Origin: Fodinibius roseus
GTDB lineage: Bacteria; Bacteroidota; Rhodothermia; Balneolales; Balneolaceae
DNA: 64,000 nucleotides
Assembly: GCF_900129315.1 (NCBI RefSeq)
Contig: NZ_FQUS01000005.1
Location: 124,001-188,000, forward strand
Direction of reading: 5' to 3'
The position numbers and the translations under genes are program-made. Shown in pieces: positions 28,636 through 36,619 of the stretch (position 1 is its first letter; each line of letters opens with the position of its first letter). A model generated the notes under the pieces. It searched no databases and was not told the DNA's origin. It was given only the letters and a program-made list of their open reading frames with translations.

Positions 28636-29940
28636 ATGATCATGAATAGTGAACACAGATTGTTTGCTGCTTTCCTTGTTTTACTTGTTACTATGCTTAC
28701 GGCCTGTACGCAGAAAAATTCAGATACAGATGAAAAATCAGCAGACGGTAATGAAGAGTCTATCAGATATATCGAGCCGAACGCGGCCACAGGTACCTCG
28801 ATGGGGACTGTAGTATCAGGCAAGCTGCCACTGGCTCACACCGGGCAGTTTCTGGCGCTCGATAAAGACGGAAAGCTTGTGGGCACCGATAACACCGGGC
28901 AGCAAATCCAACAGGTGCTGAAGAATGTTCGCCTGGCATTGACGGAGGTCGGTGCCGGGCTGGAAAATCTGGTCAAGCTCAACGTATACGTTGCCAGCAA
29001 CGAGGTCGCCGAGCAAGTGCGGACCTATTTCGCTGATACGTTCACCGGCGAGGCCAAACCGGCCGTCTCTTTTGTGGTGACGAAGCTGCCACGCCAGAAA
29101 GCGCTGGTGGCGATGGACGCAGTGGCGGCCGGCGTAGAAGCCCGGGACCAGAGCGAGGTGCTTCATGCTGACTCGCTCTACGGGGTCCCGAACCGGGGAC
29201 ACGTGGCCATCCTGCCGGTGGGGGAGAGGGTATACCTCTCCGGCCAAGTCGACCCGGGCGATCTGCTGACAGCCACACGCGGAACAATAGAGAGCTTGCA
29301 TGGCACGCTGGCGTATTTAGGGCTCAGTGCTGAGGATGTGGCCCAAGTAAAAGCCTATCTTCCTGACGCCTCCAGAGTTGATGAGGTGGAAAAGGTCATT
29401 GCCGAGTACTATCGGGAGAAGCCCGTTCCACCCGTCGTTTTCGTTGAATGGAGTGAAGGTGATTATTTAAGGTATCTCTCCACTGATGGGGAGAAGGCTA
29501 CCCCTATAGAAATTAGCTTGATTACTTCTGGAAAGGCATCTACTGAGGATACTACATATGCCAGAGACAGCCCCAACTACCTTACCTATCCGGGTTTGAC
29601 CGATTACCCGGGCTATAGTCGGATCGTGACGGTGCCACAAGCGGATCTCGTTTACACATCGGGACTGTATGGCGGGCCTTCGAGGGACGCCGCCGGTCAG
29701 GTCCAAGACATTTTCCGCAAAATGAAAGATATCCTGAAGAAGGCTGGCTCAGACTTCGATCATCTCGTTAAAGGAACCTACTATGTGACGGGTGAGGAGA
29801 GTAGCGATAAACTTGGTGACATCCGGAAAGACTTATTTAATCCAGATCGTTTTCCCGCCTCAGACAAGATGCCAGTACGAGGTGTCGGAGAAAAGGAGGT
29901 GACTATTACTATAGAGATGGTTGGTATGGTGCCGAAATAG
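28636..29940 (+). CDS. Lipoprotein of three tandem RidA (YjgF) domains
   Basis: Exported 434-aa protein. Signal peptide and lipobox LTAC place it in a membrane. Three RidA-like units follow: ~45-165 (GTVVSGKLPLAHTGQF ... DAVAAG), ~185-290 (GVPNRGHVAILPVGERVYLSGQ ... VVFVEW, seen in parts) and ~325-434 (YPGYSRIVTVPQADLVYTSG ... IEMVG). RidA hydrolyses reactive enamines/imines, normally in the cytoplasm, with a key Arg near the C-terminus. Units 1 and 2 lack this Arg (PAVSFV, PPVVFV) while unit 3 has PVRGV. The second ATG at 28642 is better spaced from GAAAGAG and may be the true start. Confidence 0.85.
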   Translation: MIMNSEHRLFAAFLVLLVTMLTACTQKNSDTDEKSADGNEESIRYIEPNAATGTSMGTVVSGKLPLAHTGQFLALDKDGKLVGTDNTGQQIQQVLKNVRLALTEVGAGLENLVKLNVYVASNEVAEQVRTYFADTFTGEAKPAVSFVVTKLPRQKALVAMDAVAAGVEARDQSEVLHADSLYGVPNRGHVAILPVGERVYLSGQVDPGDLLTATRGTIESLHGTLAYLGLSAEDVAQVKAYLPDASRVDEVEKVIAEYYREKPVPPVVFVEWSEGDYLRYLSTDGEKATPIEISLITSGKASTEDTTYARDSPNYLTYPGLTDYPGYSRIVTVPQADLVYTSGLYGGPSRDAAGQVQDIFRKMKDILKKAGSDFDHLVKGTYYVTGEESSDKLGDIRKDLFNPDRFPASDKMPVRGVGEKEVTITIEMVGMVPK

Positions 29941-29988
29941 CACCTCTCCGCTAACGTTAAAATAATTTTACTCTTAAATAATTTCGCT

Positions 29989-31017
29989 ATGATCAGAAGA
30001 ATACTGTTTGTTGTCGTATTACTCTTTGTTAGCGTATGGCCGCTATCTGCTCAGCACATTCCGTCTGATGAGGAGATACGCATCGGCATTATTGGACTTG
30101 ATACGTCTCACAGTCTGGCCTACGCTAAGTTGATTAATCAGACGGACAGCTCATCACTGGCAGGACTCCGGGTGGTCGCTGCCTATCCGAAAGGCAACCC
30201 CGACCTCGCGACGGGTGAACGCATCCCTGAGTTTACTGAGGACGTCCGTAAGCTGGGTATTGAAATTGTTGGCTCGATTGACGAACTGCTGGCGCGTGTG
30301 GATGTCGTCATGCTGGAGACACGTGATGGGCGCATGCACTTGGAGCAGGCGCTGCCTGTCCTCAAAGCAGGCAAGCCTCTGTACATTGATGCGCCGCTCG
30401 CCGGCTCCCTTGGTGAGGCCATTGCTATTTATGAGGCAGCCCAGCGCTACAACGTTCCCGTGTTTACGGCAGAGCCGCTGCGTTATACGCCCAAAACGCA
30501 AGCCATTGCAGAGGGCAAGGTGGGGGAGATCATTGGCGCTGCCACATACAGTCCGGCGCCCACGCATCCGACCCACTCAGATTTGTTTTGGTATGGTGGA
30601 CACGGCGTTGCCATGCTGTACACCGTTATGGGTCCCGGCTGCGAGGTCTTATGGCGCGTTCACACGCAGGGTACAGATGCTGTGATTTGCAGGTGGGAGG
30701 ACGACCGTCTCGGTACATACCGGGGTATCCGCAGTGGAAAGCGTGGCTACGGCGGGACCGCGTTTGGCACTGACGGAATTGTTCGCTTGGGCGGCTTTGA
30801 GGACTATCTTCCTGTAGTTCTTAAGGTTGGCTCGTTTTTCAAAAGCGGTAAGCCGCCTGTGTCTGCTGAGGAGAGCCTGGAGATCTATGCCTTTATGGCG
30901 GCAGCGGACAAAAGTAAGCGCTTAGGCGGCCAGCCAGTATATCTCGAGAAGATGCTGGCCAACACACGGAAAGAGGCCAGGCAGAAGCTGGAGCAGATAT
31001 TAAGCGAACGTAATTGA
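29989..31017 (+). CDS. Secreted Gfo/Idh/MocA-like protein with altered active-site motifs
   Basis: 342-aa protein with a clear signal peptide (hydrophobic 5-20, cleavage near LSAQ) followed by a Rossmann fold IRIGIIGLDTSHS. The usual GxGxxG is changed, with the last Gly replaced by a Ser-His segment. The catalytic EKP motif is also changed to IDAPLAGSLGEA, losing the lysine. The second domain (TYSPAPTHPTHSDLFWYGGHGV) is typical of the family. It may not be a classic dehydrogenase. It lies 48 bp after the RidA lipoprotein and is probably co-transcribed. Confidence 0.82.
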   Translation: MIRRILFVVVLLFVSVWPLSAQHIPSDEEIRIGIIGLDTSHSLAYAKLINQTDSSSLAGLRVVAAYPKGNPDLATGERIPEFTEDVRKLGIEIVGSIDELLARVDVVMLETRDGRMHLEQALPVLKAGKPLYIDAPLAGSLGEAIAIYEAAQRYNVPVFTAEPLRYTPKTQAIAEGKVGEIIGAATYSPAPTHPTHSDLFWYGGHGVAMLYTVMGPGCEVLWRVHTQGTDAVICRWEDDRLGTYRGIRSGKRGYGGTAFGTDGIVRLGGFEDYLPVVLKVGSFFKSGKPPVSAEESLEIYAFMAAADKSKRLGGQPVYLEKMLANTRKEARQKLEQILSERN

Positions 31018-31108
31018 GTGCTTTCAGAGTGAATAACGAGAAACATAACGCTCAAATCGCATCCGGAGTACCCATTACCAAGGTTTTTTAACCAGGGGAG
31101 GGCGCAAA

Positions 31109-31336
31109 CCGTTTTAACAGAATGAGGAAATGCTTTTTTACGTGAAGCAGATGGGGCCCGAGCGGGTCATTTCCCTTGATACAATCGGTCATATTCGCAA
31201 TGCTATAGTCCCGACCCCTTGGAATGCCAGGAGACTAAAGTATCCGGAAAAGTATAAAGAGCAAAGCAAGTGGAATAGCTTCTGGAAACGTCTGCATCCT
31301 CATTTTCCATTACAAAGGATAGAAACCGGAGTTTGA
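31109..31336 (+). pseudogene. Amidohydrolase remnant
   Basis: An open stretch reading NEEMLFYVKQMGPERVISLD matches the early part of the intact amidohydrolase at 27711 (EEIVKYIKRMGIERVISLD). After ~20 residues the likeness fades (KYPEKYKEQSKWNSFWKRLHP part) and a stop follows at 31334-31336. A TAA stands in frame right before the homologous part. So this is an N-terminal piece that lost both its beginning and the rest of the barrel. It is a paralogue of the upstream genes rather than a recent copy. Confidence 0.6.
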
Positions 31337-31435
31337 ATAGTGAAGTACTGAGTTTTTGATGGTATTCTCTTCAACGATGATAAAATCTTTCCAGGTCGTA
31401 GGCAGCGAAAATGCGTTAATTTAATCAAAAAAAAT

Positions 31436-31457
31436 CCCCGCAGGCTTGCCTCGGGGC
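31436..31457. repeat. REP-like hairpin 1 (CCTCGGGG family)
   Basis: CCCCG-C-AGG pairs with CCTCGGGG around a 4-nt loop, with one bulged base. Its arm is the same CCTCGGGG word found in hairpin 2, 64 bp further on. Two related GC-rich hairpins so close together resemble REP/BIME units. Confidence 0.5.
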
Positions 31458-31521
31458 GAGGAGGAAAGTTTGAAAACCTAAGGTTTCATTAAGACAAAAA
31501 AGAACTTCTTCCTGTTTAATA

Positions 31522-31542
31522 CCTCGGGGCTCTGCCCCGAGG
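31522..31542. repeat. REP-like hairpin 2 (CCTCGGGGC / GCCCCGAGG)
   Basis: Perfect 9-bp stem with a 3-nt loop. It is a strong RNA or DNA hairpin, ~120 bp before the next gene's start. It could end transcription of the upstream operon, although the T-rich run after it is broken. Confidence 0.55.
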
Positions 31543-31663
31543 ATTGTTTATTAAAATTTTGAGTCGCATTATTAATAACCAAATAAAATTCAAAGATTCA
31601 ATTATGATTCAGCAGCTTAAAATATTTTTTCTCAATAGCCTGTCTTGTAAAAGGGAGGCTCAA

Positions 31664-33253
31664 ATGCCCACAACATCCGAGGGTTTATTACAGAACCGGC
31701 GACTCGGGACTGTTTTATTGCTGTTGGGGATGGCGTGTTTTTTTATTCAATGTGCGAGAAATGATATAGAGAATTCCGGTGATCCATCCTTTGAAACCTA
31801 CTTCAGGGCGGATTCTACGTACATTGGTATTAGCACGGTTGCGGAAAAATTAGATGTACCTTGGGAGATAACATGGGGTCCGAACGGCTGGATATGGATG
31901 ACCGAACATGGAGGAACTGTAAGTAAAATTGATCCGACCTCGGGGCAGAGGAAAAAGATGCTAAAATTGCAGAATGTGTACGAGGGAACAACGCCGGGAT
32001 TGCTGGGCATGGTGGTCCATCCGAATCAGGAGCGTTTTCCGTACCTTTTTTTGGTATACAATTCCAAAAAAGAAGGTGGAACCATTTATTGGAATGTCGA
32101 TCGGTACAAAATTGGAGCGGATACCCTCAGAGACCGCAAAAATTTGTTAAAGATAAAAGGAGGCGATGGTCGCCAGGGTTCGAGAATAAGAATTTCACCG
32201 AAAGGAAAACTGATTGTTGCAAATGGCGTTGGATTCTCAAATTCCCAGGATGTGGATTTGTTGGCCGGAAAGATTCTTAGGCTGAATATTGATGGCAGTA
32301 TTCCCGAAGATAACCCCTTTCCAGATAGCCCGGTTTGGGCTTGGGGATTCAAAAATCAACAGGGGTTAACCTTTGGTAAAGATAGTATTTTATATGCTTC
32401 AGACCATGGGATGGCCACGGATGACGAAGTTAGTATCATCAAGAAAGGGCGAAATCATGGATGGCCAACGGTAGAAGGGTACTGCGACAAACCGAAAGAA
32501 AAAGCATTTTGTGCCGACTCGTCTGTAGTGGAACCTATTAAAGCGTGGTCGCCCACTATTGCGCCGTCGGGACTTGCCTATTATGGATATGATAACATAC
32601 CGGAATGGCAACATTCACTCCTTTTGACCACACTCCGCAATGTTTCCTTACACGTTTTATCGCTTGATAAGTCTGGCCGTACTGTCGAGAAGGAAATGGT
32701 TTATTTGTCTGATAAATATGGACGATTGAGAGATGTAACGATTTCACCTGAGGGTGATGTTTATATCTCCACCAGCAACCGAGACTGGAAACATAATTCT
32801 GAAGAAGAGTGGCCTAAACCAAATGACGACCGGATCCTTCGGCTTTCAGGAATTCAAGACAGTTCATCTCTGAAAGGCGTTCCCCCAATAAAACAAGTGG
32901 CAACGTATGCATCCACGATGATGAAACGATTGTCAAATTCAAAAGGAGGACGTATTTATAAGAAGCGCTGTGTCTCTTGCCACCAGCCTGATGGAAAGGG
33001 AATCAGGGGTAGCTTTCCTTCCTTAGAAGGGGATAAGCATATACCCAAGGCCCGGTTAATATCGATCGTGTTAGAAGGTAAGGACTCGGAGGAATACACG
33101 GAAAAAATGCCTGCTTTTAGATCTTTGAGTGACCAAAAAGTTGCCCGCGTGCTTACCTTTATCCGTTCCCATTTTTCAAACCGTGGTTCGAAAATTACAG
33201 AAGAGCAGGTAAAAGTGATCCGGGATAGTATTTCCGTTAAACATGACAAATAG
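31664..33253 (+). CDS. Glucose/sorbosone-dehydrogenase-like lipoprotein fused to cytochrome c
   Basis: 529 aa from ATG 31664, chosen because AGGGAGG lies 8 bp upstream and the next ~25 residues form a signal peptide with lipobox FIQC. The body is a PQQ-dependent sugar-dehydrogenase-type six-blade propeller (LDVPWEITWGPNGWIWMTE, GLLGMVVHP, GFKNQQGLTF, SDHGMATDDEV). The C-terminal ~85 residues carry one heme-c site, RCVSCHQPDGKG, with a late Met in EKMPAF as likely axial ligand. It should oxidise a sugar in the periplasm and pass electrons to its own heme. Confidence 0.9.
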   Translation: MPTTSEGLLQNRRLGTVLLLLGMACFFIQCARNDIENSGDPSFETYFRADSTYIGISTVAEKLDVPWEITWGPNGWIWMTEHGGTVSKIDPTSGQRKKMLKLQNVYEGTTPGLLGMVVHPNQERFPYLFLVYNSKKEGGTIYWNVDRYKIGADTLRDRKNLLKIKGGDGRQGSRIRISPKGKLIVANGVGFSNSQDVDLLAGKILRLNIDGSIPEDNPFPDSPVWAWGFKNQQGLTFGKDSILYASDHGMATDDEVSIIKKGRNHGWPTVEGYCDKPKEKAFCADSSVVEPIKAWSPTIAPSGLAYYGYDNIPEWQHSLLLTTLRNVSLHVLSLDKSGRTVEKEMVYLSDKYGRLRDVTISPEGDVYISTSNRDWKHNSEEEWPKPNDDRILRLSGIQDSSSLKGVPPIKQVATYASTMMKRLSNSKGGRIYKKRCVSCHQPDGKGIRGSFPSLEGDKHIPKARLISIVLEGKDSEEYTEKMPAFRSLSDQKVARVLTFIRSHFSNRGSKITEEQVKVIRDSISVKHDK

Positions 33254-33424
33254 CATATTTTTTTGGCAATGTTTGCATTCTATTTGAGATCACCAGTGTC
33301 CCGTTAAAAGTCGAAGAGCCCCAATTGGTTAAGAAATTGGGATTATATTGCGTGGGGGGACTGGTCGGAAAATAGCTCTTTAAGCGGCATACGCAGTAAT
33401 AGGGCGACACTAAGAACCTGCATC

Positions 33425-35923
33425 ATGACGAGTTCCTCCTATTATATTTATATGGAGAAGGAAATCATCGCACCGTATTATACTATCATGAATTACGATA
33501 ACAACAGATCTTTTTTTCCCGTTGTCATAGTAATAGCCGCCTGTCTGTTTGTTGTACAGGCCTGCGAATCAGAAGAATCCGAACAACCCCTCGGCAAAAC
33601 CTGCCTTACGCTTTCGGCCGGATTACAGAATGCCCCGGTAGATGATCCCGGCGAGGCCTATAATTATAAAGAATTCTCTGACCTGCCAACACCACCGCTG
33701 CCTCCGGAGCAGGCGCTGGAGCGATTCGAACTGGAGGAGGGGTTTCGTATCGAGCTGGTTGCACATGAACCCATGCTTACCGATCCCGTTGCCATGGATA
33801 TTGACGCAGACGGACGCCTTTGGGTGATCGATATGCCTTCCTATTTGCCGGAACACGACCGCAGTGAAGCCGAAACAATTCCGCTGCAGCAGGTGCCGGA
33901 ATCGAGAGTGGTGATTCTCGAGGATACCAACGGGGACGGGAAGATGAACTCGTTCAGGGTGTTTGTGGAGGATCTGAAAATGCCCCGGGCTATCAAAGTA
34001 CTCAATGACGGCATACTGGTGGGCGAACCTCCCAACGCGTGGTTCATCCAGGATACGAATGGAGACGGTAAAGGCGATTCCAGGGAGGTGGTCTACCGTA
34101 CGTATGGAGATCCGATGGTTGACAATGTACAGAACATGCCTAATAATTTTTTGTGGGGGATGGATAACTGGATCCACAGTTCGCATGATAATGTGGAAAG
34201 CCTGCGGAGGATTGACGGGGAGTGGCATACCCGGAATTTTAAACGGTTGGGGCAGTGGGGGATGAACCAGGACGACTGGGGCCGCCTCTACTCTGCGACC
34301 AATACCAGTCCGCTCCAGACTCATCTGGTACCGCATGGCTATAGTGAAAGGCATCCCGGTTTTGAGGTCAGTAACGGTATCAATGTAAATATTGCCCGGA
34401 AGGCACCCATGTGGCCGGCTCACCCGACCGGGGTAAACCGCGGTTACCGGGTGGGACAGGTGGTACGGGAGGACGGCACTCTCAAAACCGCTACTGCCAC
34501 AACGGCCCCTGTCATCTACCGGGGAGATCAATTCGGGGAAAAATACCGTGGAAATGCATTTACCCCGGAGCCCGCAGGCAACCTGATCAAACGATATATT
34601 CTGGAAGCCGATCCGGCAGAGATCGAGGCTGAGGCAGATTTTGCCTATGAAGGCCGCGAATTCCTCACCTCAACGGATGAGCGGTTCCGCCCGATTAACA
34701 TGTACAATGCCCCGGACGGTTCCATTTACGTGGTTGACATGTACAGGGGACTCTTTGAGACGGCGCTGTCGCTGACGGATCATCTCAGAGAGTACGCGGT
34801 GGAACAGGGACTCCACAAACCGGTTGGAGAGTTCGGGCGAATCTGGCGTATTGTGCGTGAAGACCGGGATATTGATTATGAAACCCCGGAGTTTAGCATG
34901 CTGACACCGTCTGAGGTGGTGGAGTACCTGCAGCATGAGAACGGACAGCTGCGCGACCAGGCGCAACAGGTGCTGGTCCAGTGTTCGCCGCCGGAGGTTG
35001 TTTCAAGACTCGAAGAGATGACCGCAGCGGGGGATGCGAAAGCAGACTGGACCCGCCTTCATGCGCTGTGGACCCTGGAGGGATTTGACCGGTCGGTCTA
35101 CGGGCAGGGTGAACTCAGCCGGACAGCTCTGGAGGCCCTCAATGATCCCCATCCCCGGGTTCGGGCTTCGGGTATACGCATCCTTGAACGCTCCATGGAC
35201 CGGAATTCCTCCGAAATATTCCCCCGCCTGGAAGAGCTGGCGGAAAAAGAGCAGGCGGCCTATGTCCGCCTTCAGCTGCTGGCCTCGCTGGGTGAATCCG
35301 ACACCGGCCGGGCTCTACGGCTGATAGCGTCCCTCCTCGATGAGCATGCCGACAGCCCGTATTTCCGGGAGATGGCACTGTCCGGTGCGTACCAGCGCGA
35401 GGAACAGTTGGCCGGCATACTCCGCCGCGAATACAACTGGGGCAGCGAGCGGGGGGAAGCGCATGCGCAGCTGCTGAACCAGCTATCGGAAGCTGGAGAG
35501 CAGCGGTCGGGAACCGATTTGAGTCATTTGACCCAGGCGCAGCGGGAGCGGTACGAAAAGGGTCGTCCGCTTTACCGTACCTGTATGGCCTGCCATGGGA
35601 AGAACGGGGAGGGACAGTCCGGGGTAGGCGCCCGGCTGTCCGGCAGCAAATGGGTGCAGGAAGATCCGGAGGCGTTGGTACGTATCGTACTGCAGGGATT
35701 TTCAGGGAGAGCCGAAGAGCGTGGAGAGGAGATGACGTCCGTCATGCCGGGACACGATTACCTGTCCAATGAGGATCTTGCGGCAATCCTGACTTATATA
35801 CGCAATGCGTGGGACAACAAAGCCTCGCCGATAGACCCGGAAACGGTCCGCGAGGTACGCGAAGAGACCCGGGATAAATCCGGTACCTGGTCCCCTGATG
35901 AGCTGCGTGACGTTATCAAGTAG
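33425..35923 (+). CDS. PVC-type membrane-bound dehydrogenase-like lipoprotein with HEAT repeats and cytochrome c
   Basis: 832 aa. Likely parts: lipoprotein signal ending VVQAC; N-terminal propeller (~70-460) beginning FRIELVAHEPMLTDPVAMDID, the signature of the putative membrane-bound dehydrogenase family common in Planctomycetes; HEAT-like helices ~490-690; C-terminal cytochrome c with CMACHGKNGEG and a late Met in SVMPGHDYL. The true start may be ATG 33488, which would put the signal peptide at the N-terminus; 33425 adds 21 residues. The substrate is unknown, but electron transfer in the periplasm is likely. Confidence 0.87.
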   Translation: MTSSSYYIYMEKEIIAPYYTIMNYDNNRSFFPVVIVIAACLFVVQACESEESEQPLGKTCLTLSAGLQNAPVDDPGEAYNYKEFSDLPTPPLPPEQALERFELEEGFRIELVAHEPMLTDPVAMDIDADGRLWVIDMPSYLPEHDRSEAETIPLQQVPESRVVILEDTNGDGKMNSFRVFVEDLKMPRAIKVLNDGILVGEPPNAWFIQDTNGDGKGDSREVVYRTYGDPMVDNVQNMPNNFLWGMDNWIHSSHDNVESLRRIDGEWHTRNFKRLGQWGMNQDDWGRLYSATNTSPLQTHLVPHGYSERHPGFEVSNGINVNIARKAPMWPAHPTGVNRGYRVGQVVREDGTLKTATATTAPVIYRGDQFGEKYRGNAFTPEPAGNLIKRYILEADPAEIEAEADFAYEGREFLTSTDERFRPINMYNAPDGSIYVVDMYRGLFETALSLTDHLREYAVEQGLHKPVGEFGRIWRIVREDRDIDYETPEFSMLTPSEVVEYLQHENGQLRDQAQQVLVQCSPPEVVSRLEEMTAAGDAKADWTRLHALWTLEGFDRSVYGQGELSRTALEALNDPHPRVRASGIRILERSMDRNSSEIFPRLEELAEKEQAAYVRLQLLASLGESDTGRALRLIASLLDEHADSPYFREMALSGAYQREEQLAGILRREYNWGSERGEAHAQLLNQLSEAGEQRSGTDLSHLTQAQRERYEKGRPLYRTCMACHGKNGEGQSGVGARLSGSKWVQEDPEALVRIVLQGFSGRAEERGEEMTSVMPGHDYLSNEDLAAILTYIRNAWDNKASPIDPETVREVREETRDKSGTWSPDELRDVIK

Positions 35924-36207
35924 ATCATCGCTACCTGGATGAAACTGTTCAGCCCCATTTTGCAATGAACACCTATTTCTTATTTCGGAAAAAATAAAAT
36001 ACTCTTCCTGAAACGAGGCGGTCTTAAGAGGCCGATCGGGAAATCGTAAACTTGTATTCACAATGGTGGGTTATTTTGTCCCCCGATTGCCGGACCCTCG
36101 CTGAGTCAGAAATTGCCGGCCGGGGGTAACTCCTGCGTTTAACCTGACTCAGTCCATAATAATAGTTTGCCCTGCTCCACCACGAAGGCCATACAGGAGA
36201 AACTTAA

Positions 36208-36384
36208 GAACAGGATCTCTCTGAAGAAAAGCCGGATATGTTTGCCGATATTAAAGTGCGACGGAAAGAATGGAAACGGGAGATGGACCACGCTCCTCCT
36301 TGTGGCCCATTTCAGGATTATCTAATAATTGAGGATATGGGTCACCGGCCAAAATTTAACAAAGTATCTATTATAAATATATGA
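36208..36384 (+). pseudogene. Sulfatase C-terminal remnant
   Basis: The frame reads EQDLSEEKPDMFADIKVRRK and continues into EWKREMDHAPP, which matches the C-terminal end of type I sulfatases (the DPGE..NLSEEKPE-M...L...WxxEM stretch). Upstream in the same frame HTGET is followed by a TAA at 36205-36207, consistent with a nonsense change in the DPGET part. The catalytic domain is gone. Its presence suggests that this locus once handled a sulfated carbohydrate. Confidence 0.55.
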
Positions 36385-36407
36385 TTGTATATTCAATTTG
36401 TAGAGGA

Positions 36408-36536
36408 CTTTGAAAAACCAGGAATTTTGATCATTATCAAACCCTGAGCGTATTCAAAACCTCCGTATATAAGGCATAGGTTAGGAGCTTGAAAGCGCTA
36501 AAATGCAGAGATTGACAAAAGAACGGTTTTGCAAAG
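36408..36536. mobile_element. MITE-like repeat, copy 1
   Basis: A 129-bp element with imperfect terminal inverted repeats, CTTTGAAAAACC (36408-36419) and GGTTTTGCAAAG (36525-36536). Most of its inside matches the copy at 43081-43210, for example the shared TGAGCGTATTCAAAACC and AAGGCAT words in the same order. It codes for nothing. It is either a MITE or the two ends of an insertion sequence after internal loss. Confidence 0.7.
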
Positions 36537-36619
36537 CGCTCCTGTATACAGGCTGGATTAAAATCCCAAAAACTCCAGTCTTCTAAAGAGGCACCTATTT
36601 AAAATTAGCACAGAATTAT

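Larger units (their letters stand above)
31018..31663. other. Gene-poor stretch with a remnant and REP-like hairpins
   Basis: 646 bp between the Gfo/Idh-like gene and the sugar dehydrogenase. It contains an amidohydrolase remnant (31109-31336) and two GC-rich hairpins (31436-31457, 31522-31542), both listed separately. An earlier in-frame ATG at 31604 exists but I favour the start at 31664. No other gene is visible. Confidence 0.6.
35924..36619. other. Gene-poor stretch with a sulfatase remnant and a MITE-like repeat
   Basis: 696 bp between the HEAT/cytochrome gene and the enolase-superfamily gene. It holds a decayed sulfatase C-terminus (36208-36384) and one copy of a 130-bp repeat (36408-36536), listed separately. 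No intact gene or clear terminator is visible. Confidence 0.6.

Noticed and set aside
33623-34531. A 302-codon open frame on the minus strand
   Set aside because: It is opposite the propeller-HEAT-cytochrome gene; the plus-strand protein has clear domains.
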